From positions 1,196,667-1,260,666 of the forward strand of contig PTFA01000275.1 of the NCBI GenBank assembly GCA_003342895.1: a stretch of DNA of 64,000 nucleotides. Direction: 5' to 3'. Positions 36,013 through 48,612 of this stretch are shown piece after piece. The notes beneath the pieces were generated by a model. It was given only the letters and a program-made list of their open reading frames with translations, was not told the DNA's origin and ran no database searches. Position 1 is the stretch's first letter; each line of letters opens with the position of its first letter. Source of the DNA: Casuarius casuarius (lineage: Eukaryota; Chordata; Aves; Casuariiformes; Casuariidae). A program made the translations under genes and the position numbers.

Positions 36013-38639
36013 TAAAACCAAAATCAACATGACAAAATAAATTTTACCGAAGTAAGGAGGCCTTTTGAGTAGAGGCTTGGACTTGGACTTGGTTCTTAGA
36101 ATTTATAATAAATCAAGGATTTAGTTAATGACATATCCATATTTATGTCATTAGCAAGTTTATAAAGTGTTTCAAAAGATACTCAGGTATTTCATGTTTT
36201 ATTTCTTCCATTATATACTGGTACTGTCCTTTGGTGTCTCTACGTTGGAAGATAACCTAAATCATGACTGCAGGCTCTTTAAGAAGTTAAATATTGTGCA
36301 TGTATCATAGTTAATATTTCTTGAAGTGATTATTTCAAGTGGATTTCCTACACTTAATCTAACCAACTTAATCTAACAGGTGTAGGAGCCAAGGAGATTA
36401 CTGGAATCAATATCCTTATGCAAGTACAAACAAAACTGTAACAGGTAACTGTGGAATAAACCAATTACTGAATAGGTTATGTTTTCCTGTTTAACCTGTT
36501 TTTAAAGAAATCAGTCCAGGATTTTTTCAGTATATTTATTATTCTGATTCTCTAAAATTAGTTTTCTCTGCCTTTTGTAAAAAAAGGATCTTTAGAGTAG
36601 ATTTAAATTTACCGAGGAAGAGACTCTAAGTAATATAAAAAAGTATACAGAGAAAGCAACCAGTAACAAAAGAAAATACAAGCTGGTTCAGAGCTATATT
36701 TCTGAAGAAGGCTATGAAAAATACTTTGTGGAAGTATTTTTTATTTTAAGGATAAATGTATTTTTTAGTGTCTTTAAGAATAAAGGGGAAAAAAACCAAT
36801 TTATTTGTACTGTTGTGAGAAACTTATTTTGTATTAGCCTACCTTGTATTTAGATATTTTTTGACTTAAATACATAAGACTGTATGGAACTACAAAAAAA
36901 AAAAAAAAAGTATCGGACACAAGAGTGCCCTAGTTTCAAAAAAAACCCCAGTGTATATATAAATTTTCTCTTATTACCAAGATCAACAATATCAAAAGGT
37001 AATAGAAAAAAAAAAAAGAGTAAGAATGTGGTTCGATATATGTGCAATTATGAAAACATTACAGAACTTATTGTATCATCCTCATGATGATAAAGGCAAG
37101 GAGAATTTGAAGACTTATTTAGGACAGAATGAAATGCTTAAAGTCCCTGAGAGCATCAGGTTCTTCATACAAAATATTCTAGATAACATGTTTTAAAAGC
37201 TGGTGAAATCTGATAGACAAACAAGAGATGATGTATATGGTGATTTTATAATCTATATAGTTAGTATTTGTTCAGTTTTGGCAGACGATGTGCCACAGGT
37301 ACACATGGTAACACAGTAATAGTAAATAATTAAATAAATATCTTGTTGGATTGGACAGATTTGTGAAAGGTAGAAAATAAGACTTGCTTTTGACTCAGTA
37401 GGACTTTCTATGTATTCCACAGAAAATCATCATCATTAATATTATTGCTTGTGCTTGGGGTGAATATCTGCTGGAAAAGTAATAAAGAAAAGATCTCCAT
37501 ACTGACTGTAAGGAACTCTTGAGGAGAAAGAGATTACTCCCAAGACTGGAAAAAGTCAGACTAACGGCTTTTCTAGAGATTTCTAGAATTTCTAACAGTG
37601 TCTAGAGTCTCTGAAAAGCCATTTCCGTAAGGATATCTTTTGTCATGTTTTGCCATCTGAAGTACTGGAGAAAAACTGTGAATTAGTGTTGCTGGTCAAA
37701 AAGCTTGCTATATGAATACATGTATTAATGAATGTATATTAACCCTAATGTAACGTTCTATGTAGGAAAATAGTGTTGTCTGACTTGTTTGATAAATGAG
37801 TGGCATAGGCCTAAGAGAAATCCAAAGACAAAACACTTTTCTTACCATTATTCTGCACAAACCATGTAAAATCCATCTTTTCAGTGTAGTTAGTAGTTAA
37901 TTTATTAAGGATATATTAAAGTAGATTTCTGAATTGAAGGATTTCTTATTATACTTGCCTTTGCTAGCTACCAATGCAAATGCAATCTTTTATCTAGTAA
38001 CTCTATGGAAAGAAAAGTAAGAAGGACTAGAAGCTAGCTACTATACAGAATCTCTATGCCAATGAGAAAGTTTCTTTAAATAGTCAGTCCTGCTGGCCTT
38101 CCAGCTGCATTGTGTCGACTGGATAAAAAATGTAACAAGATTACAAGTAAGGATTGAGTTCGATTTCTTATCAGACGAGAAGGCAGTGCTTGGCTCTAAT
38201 GGTAGCACTTCCTTTCCTCAGATGGTGTTGTGAGGACAGCACAGTAATTTCAGCAATGGTGAAATTGTTTTTATCTGTTTAACTCTAGGGGATCTCTTTA
38301 TTGCATACGAATTCAGAATAACTCTGTTTCAGAGAACAAGGAGACACTACCCTTACCTTTGCTTGATTTCTTGCCAAATGTGTGTAGCCATTGTCAGACG
38401 TCTGAGTTTACACAAAGAAAGCAAATGTACATGGCGTAAATAAGTGCTCAGTCTTTGGCAGTAATTTTTTTTTCCCCCTGTCTTATCTATCTATCCACCC
38501 TGTCGAGGAAATATCACTGTTTTTTTCATTCATTCCCTTACTGTTTCTTGCCTTAGTCCATAATATTCATACTCTATATTCTCATAAATTTCCTCTTATT
38601 CCAAACTGTTCTCTGCTCTCCCGCTCTCCAAACTGTTTT
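36013..38639. other. gene-free AT-rich DNA
   Basis: Poly(A) runs at about 36892-36908 and 37006-37017. No supported gene, RNA or transposon. Confidence 0.5.
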
Positions 38640-39530
38640 CTGATTCTCCTTCTTCTTCTGCCTTCTACATCAATACCGCTGCAACGGTTTGTCTAAATCC
38701 TACCCCATAGTCTTTTCGATCTCGGAGCTTCCATACCAGCTGCAGCTGCTTCTGCGTCTCTGCTGCTGAAATACTGTCTTGTAAGTCTCCCTGTCCTGTT
38801 CTCCTAGTATCTGCCTTCTTACTGCTACCTTTTCTTTGGCTATTGTGGCCTGAGAAGCCTGGTCTTTTGCTCAGCTCTCCCTTCTGTGAGGCATCCTTGG
38901 CTTCTGCATCTGGGTTTTCTGTGCCCCAGACACAAACTGCACTCATAAAAAGTCTCCCAGAACAAGTCTTTGAAGGAAGAAATGTAGGACATACATGTGG
39001 AACTATAATAAGGCCGGGCATTATTGAGACCCGAATCGCTAAAATAACATAGTAATCTAAAATAGAAGTAAATTTTTACCCTAACTCAAACACCTAAAAG
39101 TTACACGTTCAACTGTGAATTGTGCTGCTTTAGGTAACATACCGGTAGTGAGTTATTTATTTCCTCCTAAAATAGACATCTAAGATAAGTACCTTCTGGA
39201 GGTAACTTTTTGTTTCCACTGACCATGAAGGAAGCCTAGAGTGACTAAGTTAGAAAATTGTTAGATTTTTGAAGTTATCAAAGATCTCGGTAGACACTGT
39301 TCTCTGTATAGTCTTAATTAATTTCTACCTTCACATTTCCTTTAGGTTCCAAAATTCTGTCCCCAGACTTTTCTGCTAATACTATCATTTGCCAGGCCTG
39401 AGCAGACCATTGAATTATGTCTTGCCTCGGCCTATTTGAGTTACCCAACAGATCATGTAGTTTTGGTAGGTGTGTTTCAGGCATGCCCACCTTAAAGCCT
39501 GAACTCCGCACACAACATAACTGTCAAGCC
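38640..39530 (-). other. GC-richer block with open minus-strand frames, unidentified
   Basis: Two minus-strand frames stand out in composition from neighbours. One at 39314-39511 (65 codons, GTG at its start) reads LPKLHDLLGNSNRPRQDIIQ and on through AQAWQMIVLAEKSGDRI. One at 38665-39021 (118 codons) is hydrophilic, rich in K/S/E/Q, with FSGHNSQRKGSSKKADTRR and AAETQKQLQLVWKLRDRK. Between them (about 290 bp) no frame continues. The pattern could be relics of a retroelement gag-like region or a pseudogene, but I recognise no motif such as a zinc knuckle, protease or RT block. No family is assigned. Confidence 0.25.
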
Positions 39531-40143
39531 TACCTTAAAAAATTAATAAAGGAAAACTAAAAGGAAGAGAAACACAGCCAAAAGAAGTGATACTATCCCC
39601 TGTTAAGTGTTTACTCATTAAGCATTCTCTCAGCAAGATGTGTAGCTACCTTTTTTTTCCCATGTCCTTTTGAATTTAGAGGATTCAAAGCTGCAATTTG
39701 TATCTCCCACGAAAGTCCTTCAATTACCTGCTAAGCAGCTGTTTTTCTGGAAAGGGGCAAGGGAAGGAAGGAGGGAATTTGTCCTTTTGAAAACATGCCA
39801 CTATTGGGAAATCAGAGCAAAATTCATTGAGCCTATTGTCCGTTGATTAATGTATTCAGAAGATAGAAAATTTGCTACGTTAATTACATTTAGATCTTAA
39901 ATATATAATTAGTATGTTAAATATTTATAATATTATAACACAGCATAATACAACTGGTAATATAAGTGGTTTTGTAATATAAACTAACAAAAATATAAAA
40001 TACTTCAACAGCTGATGGAATAGGCACTAGAACCCTTCCCATAACCTGCAAGAAAGAGACACAGGCTTTCTGAATCCAAGAGCTTTGCTTTCTCACTATG
40101 CAGTGATTTAAATTTAACAGGAGAACTACTATAGTAGAATACT
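39531..40143. other. gene-free AT-rich DNA
   Basis: Includes a very AT-rich patch at 39890-39990. Nothing identifiable. Confidence 0.5.
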
Positions 40144-40190
40144 TTTAGCCTAGAGGTTCAGCCACTGTTTCAGGATGTGAGTTCAAACCA
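40144..40190 (+). repeat. tRNA-derived SINE-like fragment (plus strand)
   Basis: TTAGCCTAGAGGTTCAGCC is A-box-like and GTTCAAACC at 40181-40189 is B-box-like. It follows the pattern of sauropsid tRNA-derived repeats (…TAGCCTAGTGGTTAG… then …GGTTCAAA…), as I recall them. It is too degenerate to be a tRNA gene and is related in pattern to the minus-strand fragment at 34551-34604. Confidence 0.42.
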
Positions 40191-40540
40191 TCTCAGATTT
40201 AGGGGAGGTCTGCCATCCAGGTGCTCTAAGCAGAGACAAGTATCCAAAAGACAGGAACTATCACGATATGCTTTCTGTTAAACTGCATTCAGTCATCATG
40301 AATTTGGTTTCAGTAGCAAATAAACCTCTTCAGAATAACCTCATCTTGGGATTGCCTATTTCTTGAATCTAAAATGCCGAAGTTAACTACTCAGTTAAGC
40401 AAGCAAAGTGTCTGCCTGGAAAATTCAATAAACATTAGGTATCTGACATGTTTCAAGCTTTTCATCAGATCAGCTGGTTTCTTTTCTGAATCTCTTATCT
40501 GATCTTAAAACATTCTTCAAGTTTTTAGGGCTTGATTTAT
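40191..40540. other. spacer, possibly continuing the SINE-like relic
   Basis: No clear feature. Confidence 0.4.
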
Positions 40541-40722
40541 TGACCTGAATGTAGGTGTTCAGTGCCATTTAAGATGCCTTAGGATATCTGAGACATTTTC
40601 ACAGAACTGTCAGACATGACACAGGACCTACGAGAGACCTGAACTTTTCGGGAAAGGCAGAGGAAAGGGGAGCTGAATATTTCAAGGGATCTTAAATGGC
40701 ACTGAATGCCTATGTTTGGGCA
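40541..40722. mobile_element. palindromic MITE-like element, copy B (best preserved)
   Basis: Near-terminal inverted repeats: TTCAGTGCCATTTAAGAT on the left (40558-40575) is the exact reverse complement of the right arm (40689-40706), and similarity extends outward to about 40549 and 40717. The arms enclose about 110 bp with no open frame. Length, inverted arms and lack of coding sequence fit a non-autonomous DNA transposon. Copies A and C match both arms and part of the centre. Target duplication could not be fixed by eye. Confidence 0.7.
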
Positions 40723-43700
40723 GCTGAATTTACGTTTTAAATTGTCAGTGAATGTGTGTCTCTCACTTGACTATTTCAAAATGGGACTAAGGGTACTTTA
40801 TACCTCATGGGATGTTTTAGGAATAAAAACATTAAACATAATGAATTGTTCAGACACTGTGTAGAAGAGACTCTTATAAGTACCCAAAAACTACATTGTG
40901 TAGGTTTCTACTGCAAGACTAGAAGCTGAATAGAAAGGCTGTCAGTAAAGACTAAGATAAAGTGATAAAGTAGTAGCAGAAGACTACGATCTACAAAGTC
41001 GAATTTCAAAGCCCACATGAAAGACAGGAGTATTCATGTTTTAAAGGACTGAATCAGTTCTAACTAATTAGATAGCCTAGCCTGTTATAAAATATGATCC
41101 AGACTGTTATAAAAAGTGAATTTCTCTGAAAAATGTATTGATGTTGTTAACCTTTAGATCAATAAAATAGTAAAATTCAGAACAAGATTTGTGAGAAAGA
41201 TATGCCATATCTCTCCATGTAACTAAGCAAAGAGGGAAAAAACCCTACCTTCTTGGCATTGTGCTCCAAGAAAAAAAAAATATAATGAAAAGACTACAGA
41301 AAGGGCAATTATATTGTTGGTAGACAAAGAATTGGCAATTTTTTTCAAATAACCACAGGACTTACATTTCTGTATCTAATTGTTTGCTTGATTAATATCA
41401 AGAGATTTCTAGTGAATCTTCCTAGTCAGTGGCTGCATTATTAACAGATATGCATAATAACTCTTTACAATGAGAAGGGAAAAACAGTAATCAAAAAAAG
41501 GGGGAGATAAGAAATAAACACAAATCCAGGAAGTATAACTAATTCTAGAATGCCAGTAGTTACTGCAGTTCAGATTCATCCTTCCTGGCACTGGCAACTT
41601 CAGGTGGGTGCCAAGGCTCTTTATGTTATCAATAAAGAGAAAGAAGCATCTCCAGAAGGCAATTTGGATCTTAGATGGGTATCCCTCTGGATATTTTTTT
41701 TCTCTTTCCACTGTCTGTGAAATGAATGTGGAGTACAATCCATTTAATTTAGGCTTCTCAATTTAAGGACCTAAATTGAAATGCAAAAATTCAGGTTTAT
41801 ATCCATATGTTGCTTAGAATCCTACAATATACAGAAATAATGACTTAGAAGAATTCAATAGATGCAAATTTAGCTACTTAATTTCGTGAAAAATGATTTA
41901 TCTATCTTTAATAAACACTAGTAATATTTTAGTTTTATTTTTTAATTAAAATCAGCTCTTATTTGTACTTCTGGAACATTTTTATTCTGGCAAAAACAGA
42001 ACTCAGCTCAGGACTTCAGTAAACATATCCTGAGAAAGTATGTTACCTTTATTTAAGGAAATGCAATTGTCCTGATCTTAGAGTAGAAGGCACATATGCA
42101 TTTTGATGACTATTTAACACAGAGTGGGACTGATTTCACATAACTTTCCTGTGAGTGGATTGGAATTGGTGACCTACTCTCAGATGGTACCCACTGACAA
42201 TTGACTATGCAAGGAATCTACACAAGTATTTACACTAAACATCCGCCCTCATGATGGAAAAAGTAAAGTGAGATGTATCCTGCTGTAGGAATCTATAGAA
42301 GTGTTTTAATTTGAATCAGAAGTGCACTTTTTAAATCTTCAGATTTTGCCCGCATACCATACTTTGGTTTGTGTCACAGAGCAGTGTCTGAAAGGGCAAA
42401 CCGGATTGGTTTTAAATAAAACTGTACAAGAATATGTGTTCCAGAAATGCCTCCAATGTCTTCTGGACTTTAGTAGGCATCCAGTCTACAGGGCCAGACA
42501 ACAGCTAGTTCAAAAAGTAACCACTCCCCATTGCGCACAATGTGGACATCTGGGTCTCACGCTACAGAGCCTTTTCTATTTTGTCACCCTATGTGCAGAC
42601 ATAATATCTAGTCCACTTCAGGAATGTCTTTAGTCTGTGTCTGCTCTACAGAGCTGCACTGCTGACAGAAGGGCTACATCTGCCCTGCTATTATAATAAA
42701 ATGTTGCATTTTTCATTATACGCACAAGTCTCATTTTCAATAATTAAAACTGCATGGACCTCATCTTGATCTTGCTCCCCCCATCTCCCTTTTTGCAACA
42801 GTTATGCATTGTACTTTCCATCTGTGGTTCATGGTGAATAAATCTCGCATTTACAATACCTTAGGACTGAGCAATTATAATCCATCACTGAAAAAACAAA
42901 CAAACAAAAAAAAAGCTGATTAAATTGTGCCCCGGTATAAATAGAGTGATACAGTTCCTCAGATGAACGTGTACCTGAATCATATATGAATAACATTTAT
43001 TTCAGTGTTCTGTGAGAATAAAAGCGTTAACCGGAAGCATGTATGAGTCAAAGTCAGCCCTTTGGGACATCTGTAGGTGAAGTACAGTTGTGTTGTTTTT
43101 CTCTTGTGACTGGAGAGTAGAAAGGATCTAGAAGATAAAAAGAAAGAAAAATAGAGAGAAATCAATGTAAGTACATGTTTACACAGCATATTTTGACTGA
43201 TACAGGAAAATATTTGTTCAAGGTGCGCATTTGATTGCCTGTAGAGTTAAGTTCTCAGTCAGATTTTCAAGCAAAGTACCTTGCTTGCACATTCATAGCC
43301 TGCAAAATGAAGACAACAGGGACTGCTATTGTTTTTGCAGGCTGAATTTGGTAGGAACTGAGGGAAATGTTTTCTTTGCTTTTTGGAGGACTTTTTTCCA
43401 CAACAGTGACCTTAGGTGACCTTAGTCAGGAGATCTTTCCACGGAAACTTTGTATGACTTTTGATTTCTAAGGTGAAGAATCAACTCAGATGAGGTTAAA
43501 GGTTTTAATTTCTACTACCTTGGTCTTTTATTTCAATATTTATTTATAAGCAGACTTTTCCTCATGAAAGTAAGGGACAAAATTCACTCTTTATTTCACT
43601 CTGTTCACTAAATTTTTCAAGAGTTTAGATTATTTGGCATAGCACTTCATTTTTAGTCATGATTCCTTTAGCCTTTTTGAGGGACTTGGTATAGAGCTAC

Positions 43701-44839
43701 AACAAATACAATAAGTGCTGGCTGCGTAGATCATCTCAAAGTAACAATTAAATGTCTCTAATAAACTTGAAACCTGTTATATGATTTTGCTGCAGTGGCA
43801 ACTGGTGATCTATGAAGAGGTCAATTTCTTTGTTGCAACTGAGAGCTCAGATGAAAATATGGTTCAGCTGGATATTGATATTTTTTTCACTCTCTGACAC
43901 ACATTATTCTTTACTCCCCTTATTTGCCTGTTACTTGGAAGTGCAGCTTGTCCAAATTGCAAGAAATTTATCCTCAGCTAAGCTGTGAAGCCAGGGAAAA
44001 TCCTTTCTTTCTCCTTGTAAAATCTCCATTCAAGCTGACTGTCAATAACATTGCAGGATTTAATTTTATTCTTTGATATTATGAGTAATTAATGTTCTTG
44101 AGTGATAAATGTAAAACTACAACATTTTGGACTTGGCTTGCTATATGCTCTATTTATAGACATTTCTTTGGCCTTTCTCACCTTTGTTTAAACCCAGTTC
44201 ATTGTTTAGAAGAGCATTTACTTTGACTTTACTGATAGTTGGATCACACATTAGACTCATTCTGCAATATTAAAAGTACTGGTTTCAATGGGAACAGGAC
44301 CAAGCCTTACACAAATATTCCACTAATCCTGGCTCACAGAGTCTTGAGTCTTTGTAAGTAATGACTGCTCGTTGTACAATATTATGTCATTTTTTTTTCC
44401 CGATATGAGAAATTGCTTCTTAGGCTTCACTTAAACTCATCTTTCCTTCAGCAAATGTATTTGGGAATGTTACACAAATTATCATGCTTTAACTTCACAT
44501 ACTGCCCTTTCTAACATGGAGCTAAATAGTTTTCCAACTAATTTTTTTGTTATTGTATTTTAACTGCAGGCTTTGACTTTTTTTCCTAATATATCCCTTG
44601 TTCAGAGGAAAAGAAAAAAAACAAACAAAAAAGACTGTTATACATGGAATTAGCAGTGAATGTCCAGAAATACAATCCTAGAAACGTGCATACACGTATC
44701 CACATGGTTAATGCTTCCCCAGTTCCTATTCCCAGAGCTCACAGGAACCTAAAATTCTCTGACAGTTTTACTAAATTTCCAGAAGTATAAAACATCAGTA
44801 ATTTAAAGCGTGCTTGAGACAGTGGTGATACCGCACTGA
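40723..44839. other. gene-free AT-rich DNA
   Basis: About 4.1 kb with no supported gene. Open frames of 109 codons (41409-41738 minus) and 103 codons (42322-42633 plus) show no domain or splice context. 44275-44335 (GGTTTCAATGGGAACAGGAC) resembles a common old sauropsid repeat fragment. Confidence 0.45.
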
Positions 44840-45090
44840 TCCAGAGCCTGACCCTTGCACATGACTTCTCATCCCCCCCTCTCACCTGCCTCCTCACTGC
44901 AGACTTGCCTGGTGGCCTCCAGGCTCTTGGTGACCCTGGTTACTGTCCCCATCCCAGCCTCGCTCTCCTTGTTGGGTACTGAGGGTTGGTGCCTGTTGGT
45001 GAGGGCATGGCCCCCACTGGGGTCACCCTCAGCACCCAGCTCCCCAGGCCTTGCTGTTTCCTGACAGTGGTTGCCCCCAAATGACACATC
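44840..45090 (-). repeat. GC-rich dispersed sequence, copy 2
   Basis: GC-rich island whose reverse complement shares CTGAGGGTGACCCCAG and a following ATGCC-TCAC-AAC-AGG block with 31600-31825. Two overlapping minus-strand frames (44869-45087 and 44940-45158, 72 codons each) cross it; one contains GAEGDPSGGHALTN. The copies have opposite orientation in the window. No family is recognised. Confidence 0.55.
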
Positions 45091-48000
45091 CCTTCTGCCT
45101 TATTCTTTAAGATGCTGCAAGTCCTCAGATTCTTCTGAAACCATTTAAAAACACTCAAATATCTTGTAAATTTAATTCTTGTGCCTGTATTATCATGTGT
45201 TTAGGAAGTATTCTTTCTCTCCATTATTGAAAATTAGCACTTTTGGGAAATAAATTCCCAGTTCAGTGAATATTTCTGGTATTTCAAGAAATGCTTCTCT
45301 GCCCTAGTTTAGCCAGTTGTGGTGTTTCTGTTTCTGTTGCAATTTTTAGCAGCAGTAGTAGTACTAATAATAATTCTGGAAAAATGTTTGTCTGCTAGCC
45401 CAGAATAACATAAGGCCTGCTGGTAATAGCATTTGTTTGTGGTACGGAGACTGAGGCTTAAAGTCTTTGAATTTCTCTAAATTATTAAAACTAATTATAC
45501 AGAGAGAAAAAGCCCTACTAGGAGTGATTCAAAAGAGACTGCCATGCTGTACTGCTGCTCTGAAAAAGAACCGTGCTCTAATTCTGATAACAAATTCCAT
45601 GTGGGACATTAAAAATTATTCTTGATCAATCTTGAAGGTCAAAGAAATAGATTAACTCATCTGCACTGTATCCTGACTAATTTTTTTAATTAAAAAGTCT
45701 GTAAGAGGCTGATGCCAGCTGAACCTTTTTTGCTTTTCTGGATCTCCTGCAAAATGATCGTTCAAGCAACTGTCTCTTCCCACTGTGCTGCTCAAATGCA
45801 GGGGCACAGAAAGATGAATGAACAGCTCCCTGTCAGCCAGCCTTCGTCCCCACATTAAAAAGACTAGGAACACTGAAAGCTTCTCTTCCCTGTGTGGTCT
45901 CACTGGTGCCTCCTCGGATTAAATAGCCGATGCATGCTTCCTCACGGCTGATATTCCTCTACTGTGGATTTTTAGATGTCTTTTTAATGGGATCAACTCT
46001 GAAATTGGACTCAGTGAGGACATTTATGGCAGATGTAACCAACCTGTGGCTTGCAAGCCCCAGGAAGCTCATAAGCAGTGAAAAAACAAGATGCCAACAC
46101 ACTCTTCAGTGTAGCCTGTCTTCTCCCTAGTATGCCTCTGACATCAGGGGATGATGATGAAGGTGAAGTATCTAACACACCATGAGCCCACAATGCACAG
46201 ATTTCCTTAAAGTGGATCATTTCTGAGCAATAAGACTTTCTCCCAGGCAGAAGGAAGAAAAGCACTATGGGCATAGCATCAGAATCTCTCTCCTTCTGTT
46301 AAATTTGACAACCACCAATGGGTAAATGAATTGCTAGAGGAAAACACAAAGCCAGACACAAAACACAGATAGTATAACTAAATCAGCCTAATTGCCACTG
46401 GAAAGAGGAATAAAAACAATGTTCAGGTAAGGCATTAAAGAAGGAAACTGCTATTTTTTGCACAATTGCATTAGTTACATGAACAGCAATAATTCTTGCT
46501 TGTTAAATACATTGCAATACAGAAAATCATGGATGTGATGTTGAACACTATAAGAAGAATTTTTGTCCCATTGAACTTAGACAAAAATTTGCTATTGTCT
46601 TCAATGACAACAAGACTGTACATAGACTAGACACAATTTGACATGATAGTCCTACATGAAATTTTTGAGGAATCAGTCACGAGTCTCGCATTTGTTTTGT
46701 GATTAAGCATTTTTCTGGATCAGGGCCAAAGTTTTCAGCCTTTGACTGTAGCTTGTTATGGATAATTTGTCCTAATCTGGTGTAGAGTGTGGTAAATTAG
46801 GATATATACTATTTCCTTATCACATCATTAGTTAATTTTCCTCTGGTTACTGCAAAGATTTCTTTCTCTGTTGAGCAAGTGTTTGAAGACTCAGACAAAT
46901 GCAGAGGAACACTGTCAATATGTCAATGGAAAACTAGTGGGCAAATATAATGACAGCATCATAAAACATGTTACAGCTCTACTAGACTTCATTAATGTTC
47001 CTGACTCTGTCTGCAGATCTACATATACATGTAAAACAAACTTTTAAAAATCATTACTGGATTTAAATTTGTTGATAGAAATATATAGCTGTAAAGGAAT
47101 GTCTTTTCATCATTCTAGAGTTTTTTCCCAGTCCTGTGGTTGGGACCATAATGGGCTGGCATGCATTTATTTGTTACTAATGGCTACTTACCCACCTGGG
47201 AAGTTGTGAATAGCAGCTTTATAATTACAAATATGTTTATGCCTTAAATGTGCACCTGCCAATGGCTGAGCCAAATTGCAGTACATGGGTCACTTCTATT
47301 CTTCATGTTCTTTATGAATTAGAAGTAAAATCAGTGTGCATTTAAGCCTAGACAGCAGATGGTATTCAATAGTACAAGCATACTGCACCATATGTCTGCA
47401 AAATGCTTTCAAAAAGTACTTGGCAGTTCTCTGTGTTATGAAATCAAATTAGATAGTAAAAATAATATATCATTTTGATTTCTTCTATGCAAAAAACTTT
47501 TAATTAATAGTTTGAAATTGTGAGTCCCCCTCAAGTTTGTTGAGATGAGAACAGAATTATCAAAAGAGCCTTAGAAAGCTAGATAACCATCTCTTTTTGA
47601 AATTCAGGGAGTCTCATTTCCTTCGGTTCTTTCTTAACTTTTGTGTTGATAGTTCATGAAGAAAATGAACTCCCATAAATTTTAGCAAAAAAATCTCATA
47701 ATTGTTTTGTTAAGCTGTCATAGTTCTGTGCTAATTCTGCTTACATTAAATCGTTTCCTGGTCCATTCCCTATACACTTCACTATGGTATTTGAGAGTAT
47801 CATACCAACCATACAGATTACAATCCCCTCCCCCCCTTTTTTTAAAGTTACCACTTAATTTTTTTAAAAACAGATGGGAGTGAAACATTTTTCTGGGCTT
47901 ATGTCAAATCCTATCCATCAAAAAGTCTAAGTCATTGTCTTTAGCTCTTAGCCATGAAAGGAATGTGTAACAACTCCGTTATCAAAACTGTACAAATCAT

Positions 48001-48594
48001 GTTAAAGAACTAAGTCCAAAGGTAAGGGACTAACTTCAACTTCCCAGAAACAGTAAGGAAGGCTGATGATAGAGGATCAAATGGAACCAGCTAAACCCAT
48101 GTTATAAAAGGTGCATTTGGAAGACAGTGAGAGTGAAATACAAAAGAAAAGGGTCTTCACTGAATAGCATAAGTGGCATGGCAGACATCCTTCAGAGAAA
48201 GATAAATGTTTCTCTATTGTCACAGATCTTTGAAAATATCTGTTATTTCCTGCAGTGTTAAGAATTTATCTATGGAATGCCATATGGCCAGACGGACCTC
48301 AGATGACAAAAAGAATCTCCTCAGACTTAAAGTGTGGGATATTGTAGTTGCCATTGTTAGTGGATTAACACCTCATAAAATCAAAGACCATTTTACAAAG
48401 TTACCCAATGAAATAAGCATAAATCATTAATATACATAGAACAATGCTTTTGTTATTAATAATAATATCAATAATACAAAATAGTGTGCATACTGTGCCA
48501 TTTTATGCTTTAAACTAGAGAGTTAGGGGTAATATTTTGTTAAAAGAACAGTCTCATTTACATCAGTGGGAGCGCTTTGTATTAGGTACTTAGG
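45091..48594. other. gene-free AT-rich DNA
   Basis: No supported gene. 46560-46745 ends in CTGGATCAGGGCCAAAG, like the end of an old sauropsid interspersed repeat. Short trinucleotide-rich patch (AGCAGTAGTAGT) at 45350-45370. Confidence 0.45.
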
Positions 48595-48612
48595 TACTTT
48601 GTATACAAAGTA
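48595..48612. other. 18-bp perfect palindrome
   Basis: TACTTTGTATACAAAGTA equals its own reverse complement. It could extrude a small cruciform or be a dyad-symmetric protein site; no function is implied. Confidence 0.9.

Noticed and set aside
40144..40190. Functional tRNA gene
   Set aside because: Box-like motifs are present but the arms do not pair into a cloverleaf and no terminator pattern fits.
41409..42633. Open frames of 109 (minus) and 103 (plus) codons as exons
   Set aside because: No recognisable domain, no paired splice sites, composition like the surroundings.
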